Assembly (NCBI RefSeq): GCF_020379485.1
Contig: NC_063439.1
Coordinates: 14,453,683 to 14,517,682 of the forward strand
Length of the DNA: 64,000 bases
From: Brassica napus
Lineage: Eukaryota; Streptophyta; Magnoliopsida; Brassicales; Brassicaceae
Direction of reading: 5' to 3'
This document shows positions 22,449 through 32,274 of this stretch, one piece after another. The notes under the pieces were generated by a model. It did no database searches. It was not told the origin of the DNA and saw only the letters and a list, made by a program, of their open reading frames with translations. Every line of letters starts with the position of its first letter. Positions within the stretch are counted from its first letter, which is position 1. The translations under genes and the position numbers were made by a program.

Positions 22449-22718
22449 GATCTAACGGACCCCCGAAGAGAAAATCTACTCCAGTCTCACCATATCAAGA
22501 AAGGCAGAAGAAACTACTATTAGATGTCAACTGAACACGAAGGAACCAGTCCATACCTGGGTTCAGAATGAGTTCCGACTTGAGTGGAACCTAGGCTAAC
22601 AAGACTAGTGGAACAAGATCCTGCCAAAAGGGAGCCTGCTGAGAATGAGCAACCCCGGTTGACTTGAGTGCACAGGTTATTCCCCGACTTCAATAAAGTC
22701 GAGAAATAAGGGGAAAAC
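22449..22718 (+). other. T1 pre-LTR region with polypurine tract
   Basis: Non-coding. It ends GAGAAATAAGGGGAAAAC at 22,701-22,718, directly before the LTR start, fitting a polypurine tract. Confidence 0.7.
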
Positions 22719-23198
22719 TGTTGGGGAAAAATATTCCGGTATTATTTCTCCCAGCCTCCAGGCAGGATTCAGATCCCCGAATCCCAAGTAAACATGTTCC
22801 CCAGGTCCCCCCCAGAGGGAACCCCGGGCTCGGTCCCTGGACCATGCTCCCTTCCAAGAAATGGAAAACTTCCGACAAGGAGAACCTTCCATATTTCCGA
22901 ATATGGAAGAGTTTAACATAATGAAACCGACTTCTGGAGGACTATATAAGAGCTACAACAGCCCTCAAGCAAAAGGGAGACCTTTTGGACTTGGAGATTA
23001 TACTTAGGCGGCTAGGGTTAGGGTTCATACGAATATACTTGTAATCCTTGCTTGTTCTATGTAATAAAGATCTCTTCAAGTCTATATTTTCCTCAATCTC
23101 TCTAAATCCCCACGAAACACTTTTAAATCTACCCAACAAATCAAATTATCCATTGTTCTGTGGTACTCTAAAAGAGCTTACACAAAAATCCCCTAACA
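22719..23198 (+). mobile_element. T1 3' LTR
   Basis: 480 bp, TGTTGGGGAAAAAT to ATCCCCTAACA. It is homologous in inverted orientation to 23,577-23,975, which lacks about 80 bp of a C/G-rich segment near 22,795-22,850. The 5' partner is left of the window. The right target copy would be GGAAT (23,199-23,203). Confidence 0.85.
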
Positions 23199-23576
23199 GG
23201 AATTTTGACGATGAGGGCATCGTGATGAGGTAACAGGACTCTCTCTCTCGTTCTTCGGCTGTGACGCTTATCTTGTTGGTCTGGGAGGATTCCTGCTTGA
23301 TTTTCGTCGAACTTCTCCCAGTACTCCTGGTGTTTTCCGGGGTTGTTGAGTGACTTGCACTGCACGTTTCTAATCCTCCAGATATGACGTAAGTCGTTTC
23401 CTCTTGCGAGTGTGGTAGGGAGGACTCAGCTTCGATAGTATTATCTGGTCAACTGTGATGGTTAGTAGATAATCCAAGGGGCTTGCCTCCTTCTTGAACA
23501 GCTTCGGGTGGTTTGGAGCACTCATCCATCGCCATCATCACATAGTTAGATTACTCCCCTCCTTCTAGCGCCAAAC
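23199..23576 (-). pseudogene. T3 leader and gag start (minus)
   Basis: Next to the T3 LTR the minus strand shows TTTGGCGCTAGAAGGAGGGGAG, the same primer-site word as in P1. A weak gag start MAMDECSKPPEAVQEGG lies near 23,540, followed by stops. The element is cut at 23,198 by the T1 LTR. Its remainder would lie left of the window. Confidence 0.6.
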
Positions 23577-23975
23577 TGTTAGGGGATTTTTGTGTAGGCT
23601 CTTTGTGAGTACCACGGAACGATGGACAAGTTGATTCGTTGGGTAGATTTAAGAGTGTTTCGTGAGGATTTAGAGAGATTGAAGAAAATATAGACTTGAA
23701 GAGATCTTTATTACATAGAACAAGCAAGGATTACAAGTATATTCGTATGAACCCTAACCCTAGCCGCCTAAGTATAATCTCCAAGTTCCAAGGTTTTCAT
23801 CCCCTGCTTGAGGGTTGTTTCATTAGGTTAAACTCTTCCATATTCGGAAATATGGAAGGTTCTCCTTGTCGGAAGTTTTCCATTTCTTGGAAGGGAACCC
23901 GTTTACTAGGGATCCGGGGATCTGAGTCCTGCCTGGAGGCTGGGAGAAATAATACCGGGATATTTTTCCCCAACA
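23577..23975 (-). mobile_element. T3 5' LTR (same family as T1)
   Basis: 399 bp, minus-strand TGTTGGGGAAAAATATCC to CCCCTAACA. It faces away from the T1 LTR. Its start lies within a copia LTR stub. Confidence 0.85.
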
Positions 23976-24035
23976 TCTTCATCATACTCAACTCCTCATG
24001 TCTTTCTTTTCCTATATATTGATCTCATCTCAACA
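23976..24035 (-). mobile_element. Copia LTR stub (first 60 bp)
   Basis: On the minus strand it starts TGTTGAGATGAGATCAATATATAGG and matches the start of the LTRs at 49,939, 53,130, 57,308 and 60,499. It begins exactly where Athila pol stops (24,036) and is cut by the T3 LTR. Confidence 0.8.
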
Positions 24036-24255
24036 CTAATCAGCTTGTCTTTTAACTTCTTGAATGCTTCTAGTCACTCCGAATCAAAGTTGAATGCAGC
24101 TTCCTTGCATAGAAGCTTAGTCATTGGTCTAGCTATCATGGAGAAGTCCTTGATGAATCTTCTATAGAATCCAGCATGACCAAGGAAGCTTCTATGTCTT
24201 TTATTGTCTTTGGTGGAGCTAACCCAACCATCACTTCAATCTTGGCCTTGTGTAA
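24036..24255 (-). pseudogene. Athila A1 RT, distal fragment
   Basis: The minus strand encodes the RT thumb/connection of Athila (motifs SFLGHAGFYRRFIKDFS and MTKLLCKEAAFNFDSE). It continues the RT that ends at 35,404, interrupted by the A2 element. Flanking bases TGTAA and TCTAC could be a decayed 5-bp duplication (3 of 5 match). Confidence 0.85.
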
Positions 24256-25567
24256 TGATACCACTCAAATTACCCTAAGGAGTGTTACTCTCATCAAAAG
24301 AGGTTTAGATGTAGTACTTAGGGATCAAATCCACAAAGAGTTAGGGAACAATTAAATCTAGTGTTTATTAATTCTAAGAGTTGTAAATGTTTAGATGAAA
24401 TAGCAATAGTAACAAGCGAAGTAAATAGTAAATGTAACTTGGTTGGAAATGATATTAGACGCAGAGCCACTATTCAGGTGTTGGAGATTATAATATCTAT
24501 AGATGCCTATTTGTTGCATGCATGATATGTTAGAGCTCAACCGCTTAACTCAGTGATCAGCTGTCACATGTTTCACTGGTTAACTAGCTAGATCTCGTGT
24601 CTCAACGGTTAGTATGTTGACACCGAAAGAGTGTCGATCGATGGTCCTATAGGGACGTCGACCGATACACCTTTACCTACGTCGACCGATAGTCAGCTGA
24701 GGACATCGATTGACGGGTTCTAGCCAGGCCTATGCGCGAGTATGATATGCCCTATTAAGATACTAAATTGGCGGTTAGCCCTCTCTAGCAGTCCTAATAT
24801 GATAGATAGATGTCAGGATGGGATAACAAGGGTGCTTGAGTATGCAATCCTATGATCATGTTCTAGTTAGCAAGGCTAAAACAAACAATGAATATAAATC
24901 TATCATGAATATCACAACAATACAGATCTATAGTTTGGGGCTAATCCCACAAACCTATCTGAACCCTGGATCTAATAAATGAACTACTCAGACATAGCAA
25001 AGCAATTCATGACAATGAAGAAATGGAAATTCATAGTATAGATGAAAAGAAATGAAAACAAGGAGTTCCAATCACAAGTGATCTTCTCTCCGAAACTCTC
25101 TCTCTCCCTCAAAGTAAAACTGTAACAAAAAGCTCTCCCTGCCGTCAAAACACTTAGGCAGTATATTATCTACTAGGTTAAAAACTTGTCAGGGCATTTT
25201 TCGTAATTTGGCTTGGACTTGGGCTTCAAGTCCGCTGGATCCAAAATGTCGCATGTCCAATGTCTCGACATCGATCGATGGTACTTGTGTACATCGATCG
25301 ATATTAATCTTCATTTGTCGAGGCATTTCATGGTATCGATCGACAGCACTGGATGTGCATCGATCGATTGTTTTTCCTCTCGTCGACCTCTACATGGTCA
25401 GCTCGGATGAAATGTCCTTTAAGCTCCAAAATGCTCCAAAGTCATAGCTTTACTCCGAAATGCACCTAAACCTGAAAACATACCTAGAAGAGTAGAAAAC
25501 ATAGATATATATATAGTAAAACACCTATATACCATGGATGAAAACGGGTCAAATCTAAGGTATATCA
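24256..25567 (-). mobile_element. A2 3' LTR
   Basis: 1,312 bp, nearly identical to 34,090-35,399. It includes the CGATCGATG cluster at 24,648-24,720 and 25,265-25,370. Confidence 0.9.
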
Positions 25568-26340
25568 ACTACCCCAGACTTACCCTTTTGCTTGTCCTCA
25601 AGCAAAACATACAGACAGTCTCTCTGAAAGAGTTTTGAAAATATTAGGGATTCACAGATTTTTAAAGCATAGAAATCTTTTCCTCAACAATTTTGCAACC
25701 ACATCTAAAAAGTCCTAATCACAGAAGCACACTATGCAATATCTTAGCTTAGCAACCATTTCTAACATAACACAACTCAGTAATTCACGTCTGACATCCC
25801 CTCTACTGACTTTATTTCTTAGCATAAATATAAAGTGAATGCTTTACCTTGGAAGTCTCGATCATAGGATGCAAGGATTTCAGACAAGTATCTGGAGCTG
25901 CAGGTAAAAGTTAGTTCCTAATTTCTCCCTCTCTAATTTTCTTTCTTGAGTCAAAGTCTGCTTCCATTGCAGGATCAGTGACCAAGATTGGACAGGCTTC
26001 CATGAATCAAAACTTAATGGTGGTAGCCACGAAGCTCTGTTCACTTCTTTATGACCTATATCCAAGAATTCTTTGTGAAAGCGAGCCTTGAAGATTGCCG
26101 CCTCCAAGTCTCGTTTCGAACTCTTTTATTGGAGTCTTTATGAATCAAGCCTTAATGGTTTTAGCCACCAAGTCCTGTTCAGACTCATCCTAAGTAAACA
26201 ATAAATCTTATTATTATTATTATTTTTTTTTATATACATATATTTTTTTATAAATAGATATAACTGAAATATAAATCACTAACTATTCTAGAGTCGAAAT
26301 TTAGAGAGAGAAAATGTGATAAATAATCTACACAAGGCGT
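25568..26340 (-). other. A2 3' non-coding region with purine tract
   Basis: No ORF supported. The purine-rich GTCTGGGGTAGT (minus) abuts the LTR at 25,568. T-rich runs lie near 26,200-26,260. Confidence 0.65.
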
Positions 26341-27814
26341 TGTGAGAACCGAAATTCGCACTGTCGATTTCCGTTTAAATAAGGAAACTTGGAAAACCCT
26401 AATTTCCCAGAGGTCCCGGATCTCTGCGAGAGCCAACGACAAGTGACCGAATATATGCAGAAATCATGAAAAGATAACAAACGAGTTTAGAGAAAACAGT
26501 AGATCTTCTTTCGAGTCCACGTAAGAGCATTGCGATCATACAAGAGATCATAAGAGCTTTGGCCGCAAAGGCTGTCAGCGACTTACTTAGTTCTAGCGGC
26601 CTAAAAGCTCAAACCTAGTTGAGTCGCAGCTCGATAACAAAAGATGAAAAAGATACATAAAAGGTTTTTGATTGATTTTGGACTGAACCTTGTTAAAGGC
26701 TGCCTACGTACCCCTTTCGAGGATCAAGCCAAACGTAGTTCAATTAATAGAGCTGAACAAGAGATCGAACTGCCTGGGCGAGTTCGTCTAGTAATCGAGT
26801 GCCAGTCATAGAAACCTAACTTGTCGAAAATAAAGTCTAAAGTTTCTAAGTGCAGAGAATTCCGAGTCTAAAAAGTTCTCCCCCCATGCCTCTCGCCTAG
26901 GACTCCTTATATACTCGCTCCAAGGTCGGTTTACGCTTTTACTCTTCTACCCTTAAGCCGTCAAAGAAAAAAATGGAGATATTCCATTTTTTCCGATCTT
27001 TGTAATTATCCTCAAAATTCCGTATTTATCCGCGGAAACTTGACATTTATCTTCCCTTGCAAACCAAGCGTAAACCGTCCTATGGTTTACGGGCTTTTGG
27101 TTAAGAAATCGCGAGATGGGCCTCGAGTCGTGTCTTAGGTCCCTTAGGACCGTCTTCCGACTCGAAACGTTTATCGCGACTTCTTTTGATAAATAATGGA
27201 CTTTCCGCGGTTTTTTCCACAAATTTTGATCGAGGATTTAGAATGATCAGAAAACATGAGCTGAGTTCCCACTGTCTTCGGGAGATAGTGTCAAAGGACA
27301 GACGAGAATGCATGGATTGGTGTCGTATCGATGTTTCCGAATAGCTCGGTCGCTACGTAGCGACCAAACGGGACGGACGCTCGGTCGCTACATAGCGACC
27401 GAGTGGAACAGACGCTCGGTCGCTACGTAGCAATGGAGCTTGGCTCGAGCTCGGTCGCTACGTAGCGACTGAGCAGAACGGACGCTCGGTCGCTACGTAG
27501 CGACCGAGCTGTGTGCATGTTTGGTCACCGCGTATCGATCGAGCTTGGCTTGTCTGCGGTCCGATTGCCATACTCGAGCTTGGCTTTTCTGCGGTCCGAT
27601 TGCCATACTCGAGCTTGTCCGCGGCCGATTTGGATACATGTCCGTTGCCTTCGGACAATCGTATTTAGTGGTTCGATTGATATTTGAACAAGATTTTACC
27701 GCAAGGCTCTTCGTAAAGATATCTTTACGAGGATTACTTTTTGTAAAAATGTTCATGCTGATTTTTACGGATTTTCAGACATTAATTTCGTCGTGACCAA
27801 TTTTGACCCCAACA
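26341..27814 (-). mobile_element. P2: solo LTR of the P family
   Basis: 1,474 bp, TGTGAGAACCG to GACCCCAACA. The flanking 5-mers GGCGT and GTCGT differ at one base. No internal sequence is attached, as expected after LTR-LTR recombination. It holds several near-perfect 26-bp palindromes (27,346-27,512) and the 18-bp palindrome at 27,712-27,729. Confidence 0.88.
26698..26738 (-). promoter_or_regulatory. Conserved hairpin/pseudoknot box (solo LTR)
   Basis: The minus strand reads CTACGT-TT-GGCT-TGATC, CCTC-GAAA-GGGG, TACGTAGGCAGCC. All proposed pairs are intact. Confidence 0.6.
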
Positions 27815-28480
27815 GTCGTTACCTTCCAGACCTGTCTGAAAAATCTGATCCCATGTATACCAAGCCCCAAGACAAGCGGTTATGTCAGGTTTAGTGTTGG
27901 AAATCAGCTTTGGTTACTTCATACGGTCAAGGCAAGTGTGTAGTTGATAGGTTGTTCTGCTTTAGCATCTATAGTGTTATCTGCAATCAGTAAATCTAAA
28001 ATGGTGCTAGAGAATGGTTAGATATTCAAGTTTAAATCAATATAAGATCATAGTCCCATTTTCAATAGCTAAGAATAATTTATTAAAATTCCTTTTATAT
28101 AAGAAAAAAATAATTTATAACAGTAAATCTCGCTCCAGACTTAAATTACACTGTCCCAGTGTAACTCAGTCGGAGTTATGATGGAATAATTCATAAGTAC
28201 GAAATGTAACAAGTAAGGAAGATACATCTGACCGGATTAGATATCGATCAATGTGAAAATGTTGCATCGATCGTCGTGTGTTTGTCTATGCCGAGTGATG
28301 TCGACGTCTCGTCGGCGGTTTATATTCAGGTCCTCCTACTTGGGTCTCCTAAATCTGAAAGAAATAAAACGAAAGTAAATAAATACTAGCTAATAAAACC
28401 AAAATAAAATACCTAATAGTGGGTTGTCTACCACTCAGCGCTTGGTTATAGTCATTTAGCTTGACTGTGGTAGTGATTGG
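27815..28480 (-). other. A2 internal region after the long ORF
   Basis: Mostly non-coding and AT-rich. The end near 28,240-28,330 still shows CGATCGATG-type words, so the ORF may once have reached this far. Confidence 0.5.
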
Positions 28481-29977
28481 CTATTTGGTGGATAAACAGC
28501 TGCTTGTTGCAAAACAAGCATCCACGTCATCTCTGCACATTCTGGACCAAGATGCAATGAAACTTCTTGTGGCCTCATCATTTCTTGTCCATTTGTCATC
28601 CATCTTCTTAAGTACATTGGAGATGTTTTGTAGCCTATCTTGAACATTGTCAATGCTGACCTGGTGCCAGCTTATGTTGTCATAGGCATATGCTGAAAGT
28701 TCTGTCATTTCCTCGTTCATTGACTCTATTCTTTTGTGTATCAGCTGCTTGCCGGCTGGTGTAGGCTCGGCATCGATCGATGCGATTAAGTGTTCGTCGG
28801 TCGATCTCGGCGACTTACCATCGAGCGATTTCGCTTGCTTCCTGTCGATCGATGCTGATATCTGGTGTTGAGCTGCGAGTTGCCTCTGAATGGCTTTGAC
28901 TTCTTTCTGTAGCCATTCTGCGTGACTGTCTAGTGCACCGATTCTGTTGTCGAATGGAAAGTAAATGTCATCGCAGCGTTTGTCAAGTCGTTCCTCCATG
29001 GTGTCTATAGCAGTGTAGATCTTGGATGTGATCTTGTTAACCTCTGCTGCTGTGTAGGGAAGTAACTCTACAGGATTCTTGCCATCGATCCATGGCCCTT
29101 GTAGTCTGTCGATTGAAAATGAGTTTGCCTGCAAAAAATTTTGATTAGTAATTTTATCAATATCCCTTTGGGCATGAAGTATTTGACTAGACAATTTGTT
29201 TAGATATAGCATGACTGGTGATAAGAAGCGGTCATGCATGTCCTCGTAAGTCTGCAGCCTATCATCCATGGCGGAGATCTTAGCGTCAAGCAATGTGATG
29301 GTACACACGTCGATCGATGTGGCTGGTTGTTGGTCCTTTTTGCGAATGGTGTCCAGATCTTGCTGTAGTAGCTCGATTTTAGTGCTCAGCCAGTCCACGT
29401 TGTTGTTGAGAGGGTAGTACACGTCGTTTATCCTCGTGTTGATATATGAGACTTCCCATTCATCCTTGTGTTCTGCTGAACATTGCGGTTCTGCAGGGAT
29501 CTGGGCTGTCGGAAGACTGACGTCGATCGATGGTGCATGTGGTGCGTAGATCGATGCTGAGGTCATGGCTTCCTTCTCAAGTTGTTGTCGTAAACTCTCA
29601 ATTTCTGTCCTCATTTCTACCATACTTCTGAAAAGCTCATTGTAGCCTCTATCCAAAGGTTGATGTGTATCTTCTACCAATGATTTGAGCTCCTCTCCCA
29701 GTTTTTCCTGAGCTCCACAAATACCAGTCACCATCTCGTTGTTTTCATCTTTGGTGTAGAGTTCGGGTGCCAGTCTTGTGAGTGTGAAGGAAGTGGCTTG
29801 TTCTGGAAGACAGATATGGCTCTCTTCAAAAAGAGATGCTCTTTCCAGTAATTTCCTGATGTCGTCCTTTGTGACAGGTATCATTTCACCAGCTACGTCT
29901 CGTGCGTGTCCATACTCATCTCTGTAGACTCCATACTCATCCCTTGGTTCCCAAGTGAACTTTCTGGCTCCGTACAT
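28481..29977 (-). CDS. A2 long ORF, C-terminal half: Ser-Ile-Asp-rich coiled-coil protein
   Basis: A 498-codon open frame. Residues about 5-50 form a module (DEYGVYRDEYGHARDV...VTKDDIRKLLE) that also occurs in the upstream ORF. Then come long helical, probably coiled-coil stretches (residues about 95-145, 190-250, 300-395) joined by short linkers with Ser-Ile-Asp encoded by TCGATCGAT. No enzymatic motif is visible. Similar proteins are common in Brassica Athila-like elements as I recall; function is unknown. The Met at 29,977 is probably internal, because the frame joins that of 29,893-30,834 through a frameshift near 29,950. Confidence 0.7.
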   Translation of the reverse strand: MYGARKFTWEPRDEYGVYRDEYGHARDVAGEMIPVTKDDIRKLLERASLFEESHICLPEQATSFTLTRLAPELYTKDENNEMVTGICGAQEKLGEELKSLVEDTHQPLDRGYNELFRSMVEMRTEIESLRQQLEKEAMTSASIYAPHAPSIDVSLPTAQIPAEPQCSAEHKDEWEVSYINTRINDVYYPLNNNVDWLSTKIELLQQDLDTIRKKDQQPATSIDVCTITLLDAKISAMDDRLQTYEDMHDRFLSPVMLYLNKLSSQILHAQRDIDKITNQNFLQANSFSIDRLQGPWIDGKNPVELLPYTAAEVNKITSKIYTAIDTMEERLDKRCDDIYFPFDNRIGALDSHAEWLQKEVKAIQRQLAAQHQISASIDRKQAKSLDGKSPRSTDEHLIASIDAEPTPAGKQLIHKRIESMNEEMTELSAYAYDNISWHQVSIDNVQDRLQNISNVLKKMDDKWTRNDEATRSFIASWSRMCRDDVDACFATSSCLSTK

Positions 29978-30834
29978 GTCAAAAGCGCAGTATCCAAATT
30001 CATAACGTCTGTCGATCGACGTCGGGTCATCCGGTCATCCTTATCGGTCGATGTTGGTGTTATCCTGTCGATCGATGTCTGAGTTGTCCCGTCGATCGAT
30101 GCTTGGCCTTTTGGTTGGCATGATTGATCTGGATTGATTTCTGTTGCGGCGACTCCTACGTGTTTGTTTGGATCGGTTTGAATGACATCCGGAGTGCCAC
30201 GTTGCTGTGAGAATAGGTTGGCAGGTCCATTGGCCACTTGAAGGATATCTGCTATGTCCTCTTTGGATACTTGTAAGATCCTTCCATCTATTGCACGTGC
30301 GTTGCCATCTGGGTCCCTGAAAATACCAAATTCATCAGGTGTTAGAAAACCGTAATCAATGTTTGCATTATCATTCAATTTAGAAATAGAAAGATTAGGT
30401 TTAAGAGTAGTATCGATCGATGTTGATACAGATGCATCGATCGATGGCAGAATAATTTCTGCAGAACTTGTGTTCTTGAGATGATTGCTCTTCATGGATT
30501 TTCCTGTTGATGTAGACGGAAGAGTGTTCATCATTTCTGCTTGTGTATCTGCTCTGGTGTGTGGATGTGGTTTCAGGGGTGCAAAACGTTTTAAATAGGT
30601 ATCTATAAACCTAGTTGGAGAGGGAATATTCTCCTGGTCTTGGATTTTCGCTGCGGCGCGAATATCCATCGACGTTCCTATATGGGTGTCGATCGATGTG
30701 AGCGGTTGTTTTGCTGGAAGAGGGTGGGTATCGACCGATGTGGAGTGCACTTCGTCGAACGATGTTGGAAACGTGTTGGCGAACTTATGTGTTTCAAATC
30801 TTTCATCCTCATTTCTATCGCACGTTCCTTCCAA
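29893..30834 (-). CDS. A2 long ORF, N-terminal half: Ser-Ile-Asp-rich protein
   Basis: A 313-codon frame with at least eight Ser-Ile-Asp or Ser-Met-Asp steps. It contains the module DEFGIFRDPDGNARAIDG...VSKEDIADILQ (residues about 165-205), homologous to the one at the start of the next ORF. It is low in complexity outside the module. It lies downstream of the dead protease, in the place where pol would begin in a coding element. Whether it is a separate gene or part of a gag fusion is not resolved. Confidence 0.65.
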   Translation of the reverse strand: MEGTCDRNEDERFETHKFANTFPTSFDEVHSTSVDTHPLPAKQPLTSIDTHIGTSMDIRAAAKIQDQENIPSPTRFIDTYLKRFAPLKPHPHTRADTQAEMMNTLPSTSTGKSMKSNHLKNTSSAEIILPSIDASVSTSIDTTLKPNLSISKLNDNANIDYGFLTPDEFGIFRDPDGNARAIDGRILQVSKEDIADILQVANGPANLFSQQRGTPDVIQTDPNKHVGVAATEINPDQSCQPKGQASIDGTTQTSIDRITPTSTDKDDRMTRRRSTDVMNLDTALLTCTEPESSLGNQGMSMESTEMSMDTHET

Positions 30835-30930
30835 TAATCCTCAATGTATTCCTCTGTATGTTCCTTGTTAGGTGAAGTAATTAAGTGTCAACTGCAAAAC
30901 TTTCATGGAAACCACTGTCTGCCCAACTGC

Positions 30931-31851
30931 CTATGGAATAATCATCACGTCCTCTCTTGCTTGGAGGTTGGAAGGCAAAGTGTGGGTAACAATGATTAGG
31001 TAGAGCGAAATGGTCAACCGGTTCTTTACGTCCAGCGACGTGTTGTTGCGGTCATCGGTCACTGTTGACTCATTGGAATCGATCGATGGAAAGGTGTGGG
31101 TGTCGATCGATTCCGAGTACTCTGTTTTGTACTCTGATTCGTACTCTGCTCCACAATGGCATGCGCCAATGAAGCCAAGTTCTTTCCCATAATCCACAGA
31201 ATTAATAATTTTTCTCTTAGGTCGGATAGGGTCGTAGTGGATGTTGGGGTCTATCAGCGTCAGACACAATTTGTTTTTGTTCATGTCACATACAGCTCCA
31301 ACTGTAGCTAGGAAAGATCTTCCAAGCATAAGTGAAGAGTTCCAGTTAAGCTTGATGTCCAGGACATGAAAATATACCGGGACAAGGGCATTACCAATCT
31401 GTACCTCCAGATCTCTTATGATACCTCTTGATCGTTTTTCTGAAAGATCCACGAAGGTGAAGGAATCTGTTGAAGGTTCGATGGTCAAACCAAGATGGTC
31501 TGCCATGATCCTAGGGAGGATACTAACTGATGCTCATGTGTCACAGATTGAATGGGGAAATTCAACACCTTTGACTACGCATGGTATTGCAAACTTCCCA
31601 GGATCACTCTTCTTCGACAATGTGATCCTCTGTCTCATCTTTTCTCTTACTTGATGAAACCTTATCCTAATGTCCTCCTCAGTTACCTTTGTTTCTCTGA
31701 AGAACATCCACAACCGGTGTGTGAAGTAAGCTTCATTAAAAGGTTTTTCGATTGGGATTCTGAGGATTCTTTTAGTGAAACCATCCATCTCCTTATCGTT
31801 AGCTTCCCTCTTAAGGTTCTTAGGAATTTTCTCCTTTCTTTTCCTTAACAT
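30931..31851 (-). pseudogene. A2 aspartic protease (Athila ORF1 type), active site broken
   Basis: Open parts are 31,851-31,534 and 31,506-30,931. The N-terminal part (RKRKEKIPKNLKRE...VVKGVEFPHSICDT) is followed by a TGA where the Gly of the DTGAS motif should be, then ASVSILPRIM. The fold continues with ADHLGLTIEPS and LMLGRSFLATVGAVCDM. The tail (30,931-31,130) carries Ser-Ile-Asp repeats. The protease would process Gag. The stop at the catalytic loop makes this copy inactive. Confidence 0.8.
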
Positions 31852-31866
31852 TCTCCCTTTAGTTTC

Positions 31867-32271
31867 CTAATCTTCTTGAACTGGTTCTGGTGAACTATTT
31901 AAAGGGTTGGGTTTTGGTTCGGGTGGGCTAGCTAATGGTTTAGGTGGTGGTTTGAGTGCGTTGATATAGTCATTATCGATTGAGGGTAACCGCACTCGGT
32001 ATGTCAGAGGTGCCTGTCGATCGATGGGAGGTGTATTGTGACGATCGACGTCGGACTCACTCTGTCGATCGATGGTTGGGTCAACCGATCGATCGATTTT
32101 ATCATAGAAAGGGGAGGGTGGGTGAGGATGCTTATTTGCGAATTCCTCATGAGTTAGAATTCGAACTGCATTGTATTCAGTCGATTTAGCGGACGACGTC
32201 GATCGATGACTAGAGTAATCTGTCCATCGATTTTCGTCATGGTCTGTCGATCGATGCGAGTTAATCGACAT
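31867..32271 (-). CDS. A2 gag-protease linker, Ser-Ile-Asp and Pro-rich
   Basis: A 134-codon open frame with repeated CGATCGATG and a Pro-rich tail (PPPKPLASPPEPKPNPLNSS). It sits between the coiled-coil gag end and the protease. Its Met is likely internal to a longer gag-pro reading frame. Confidence 0.55.
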   Translation of the reverse strand: MSINSHRSTDHDENRWTDYSSHRSTSSAKSTEYNAVRILTHEEFANKHPHPPSPFYDKIDRSVDPTIDRQSESDVDRHNTPPIDRQAPLTYRVRLPSIDNDYINALKPPPKPLASPPEPKPNPLNSSPEPVQED

Positions 32272-32274
32272 CGG

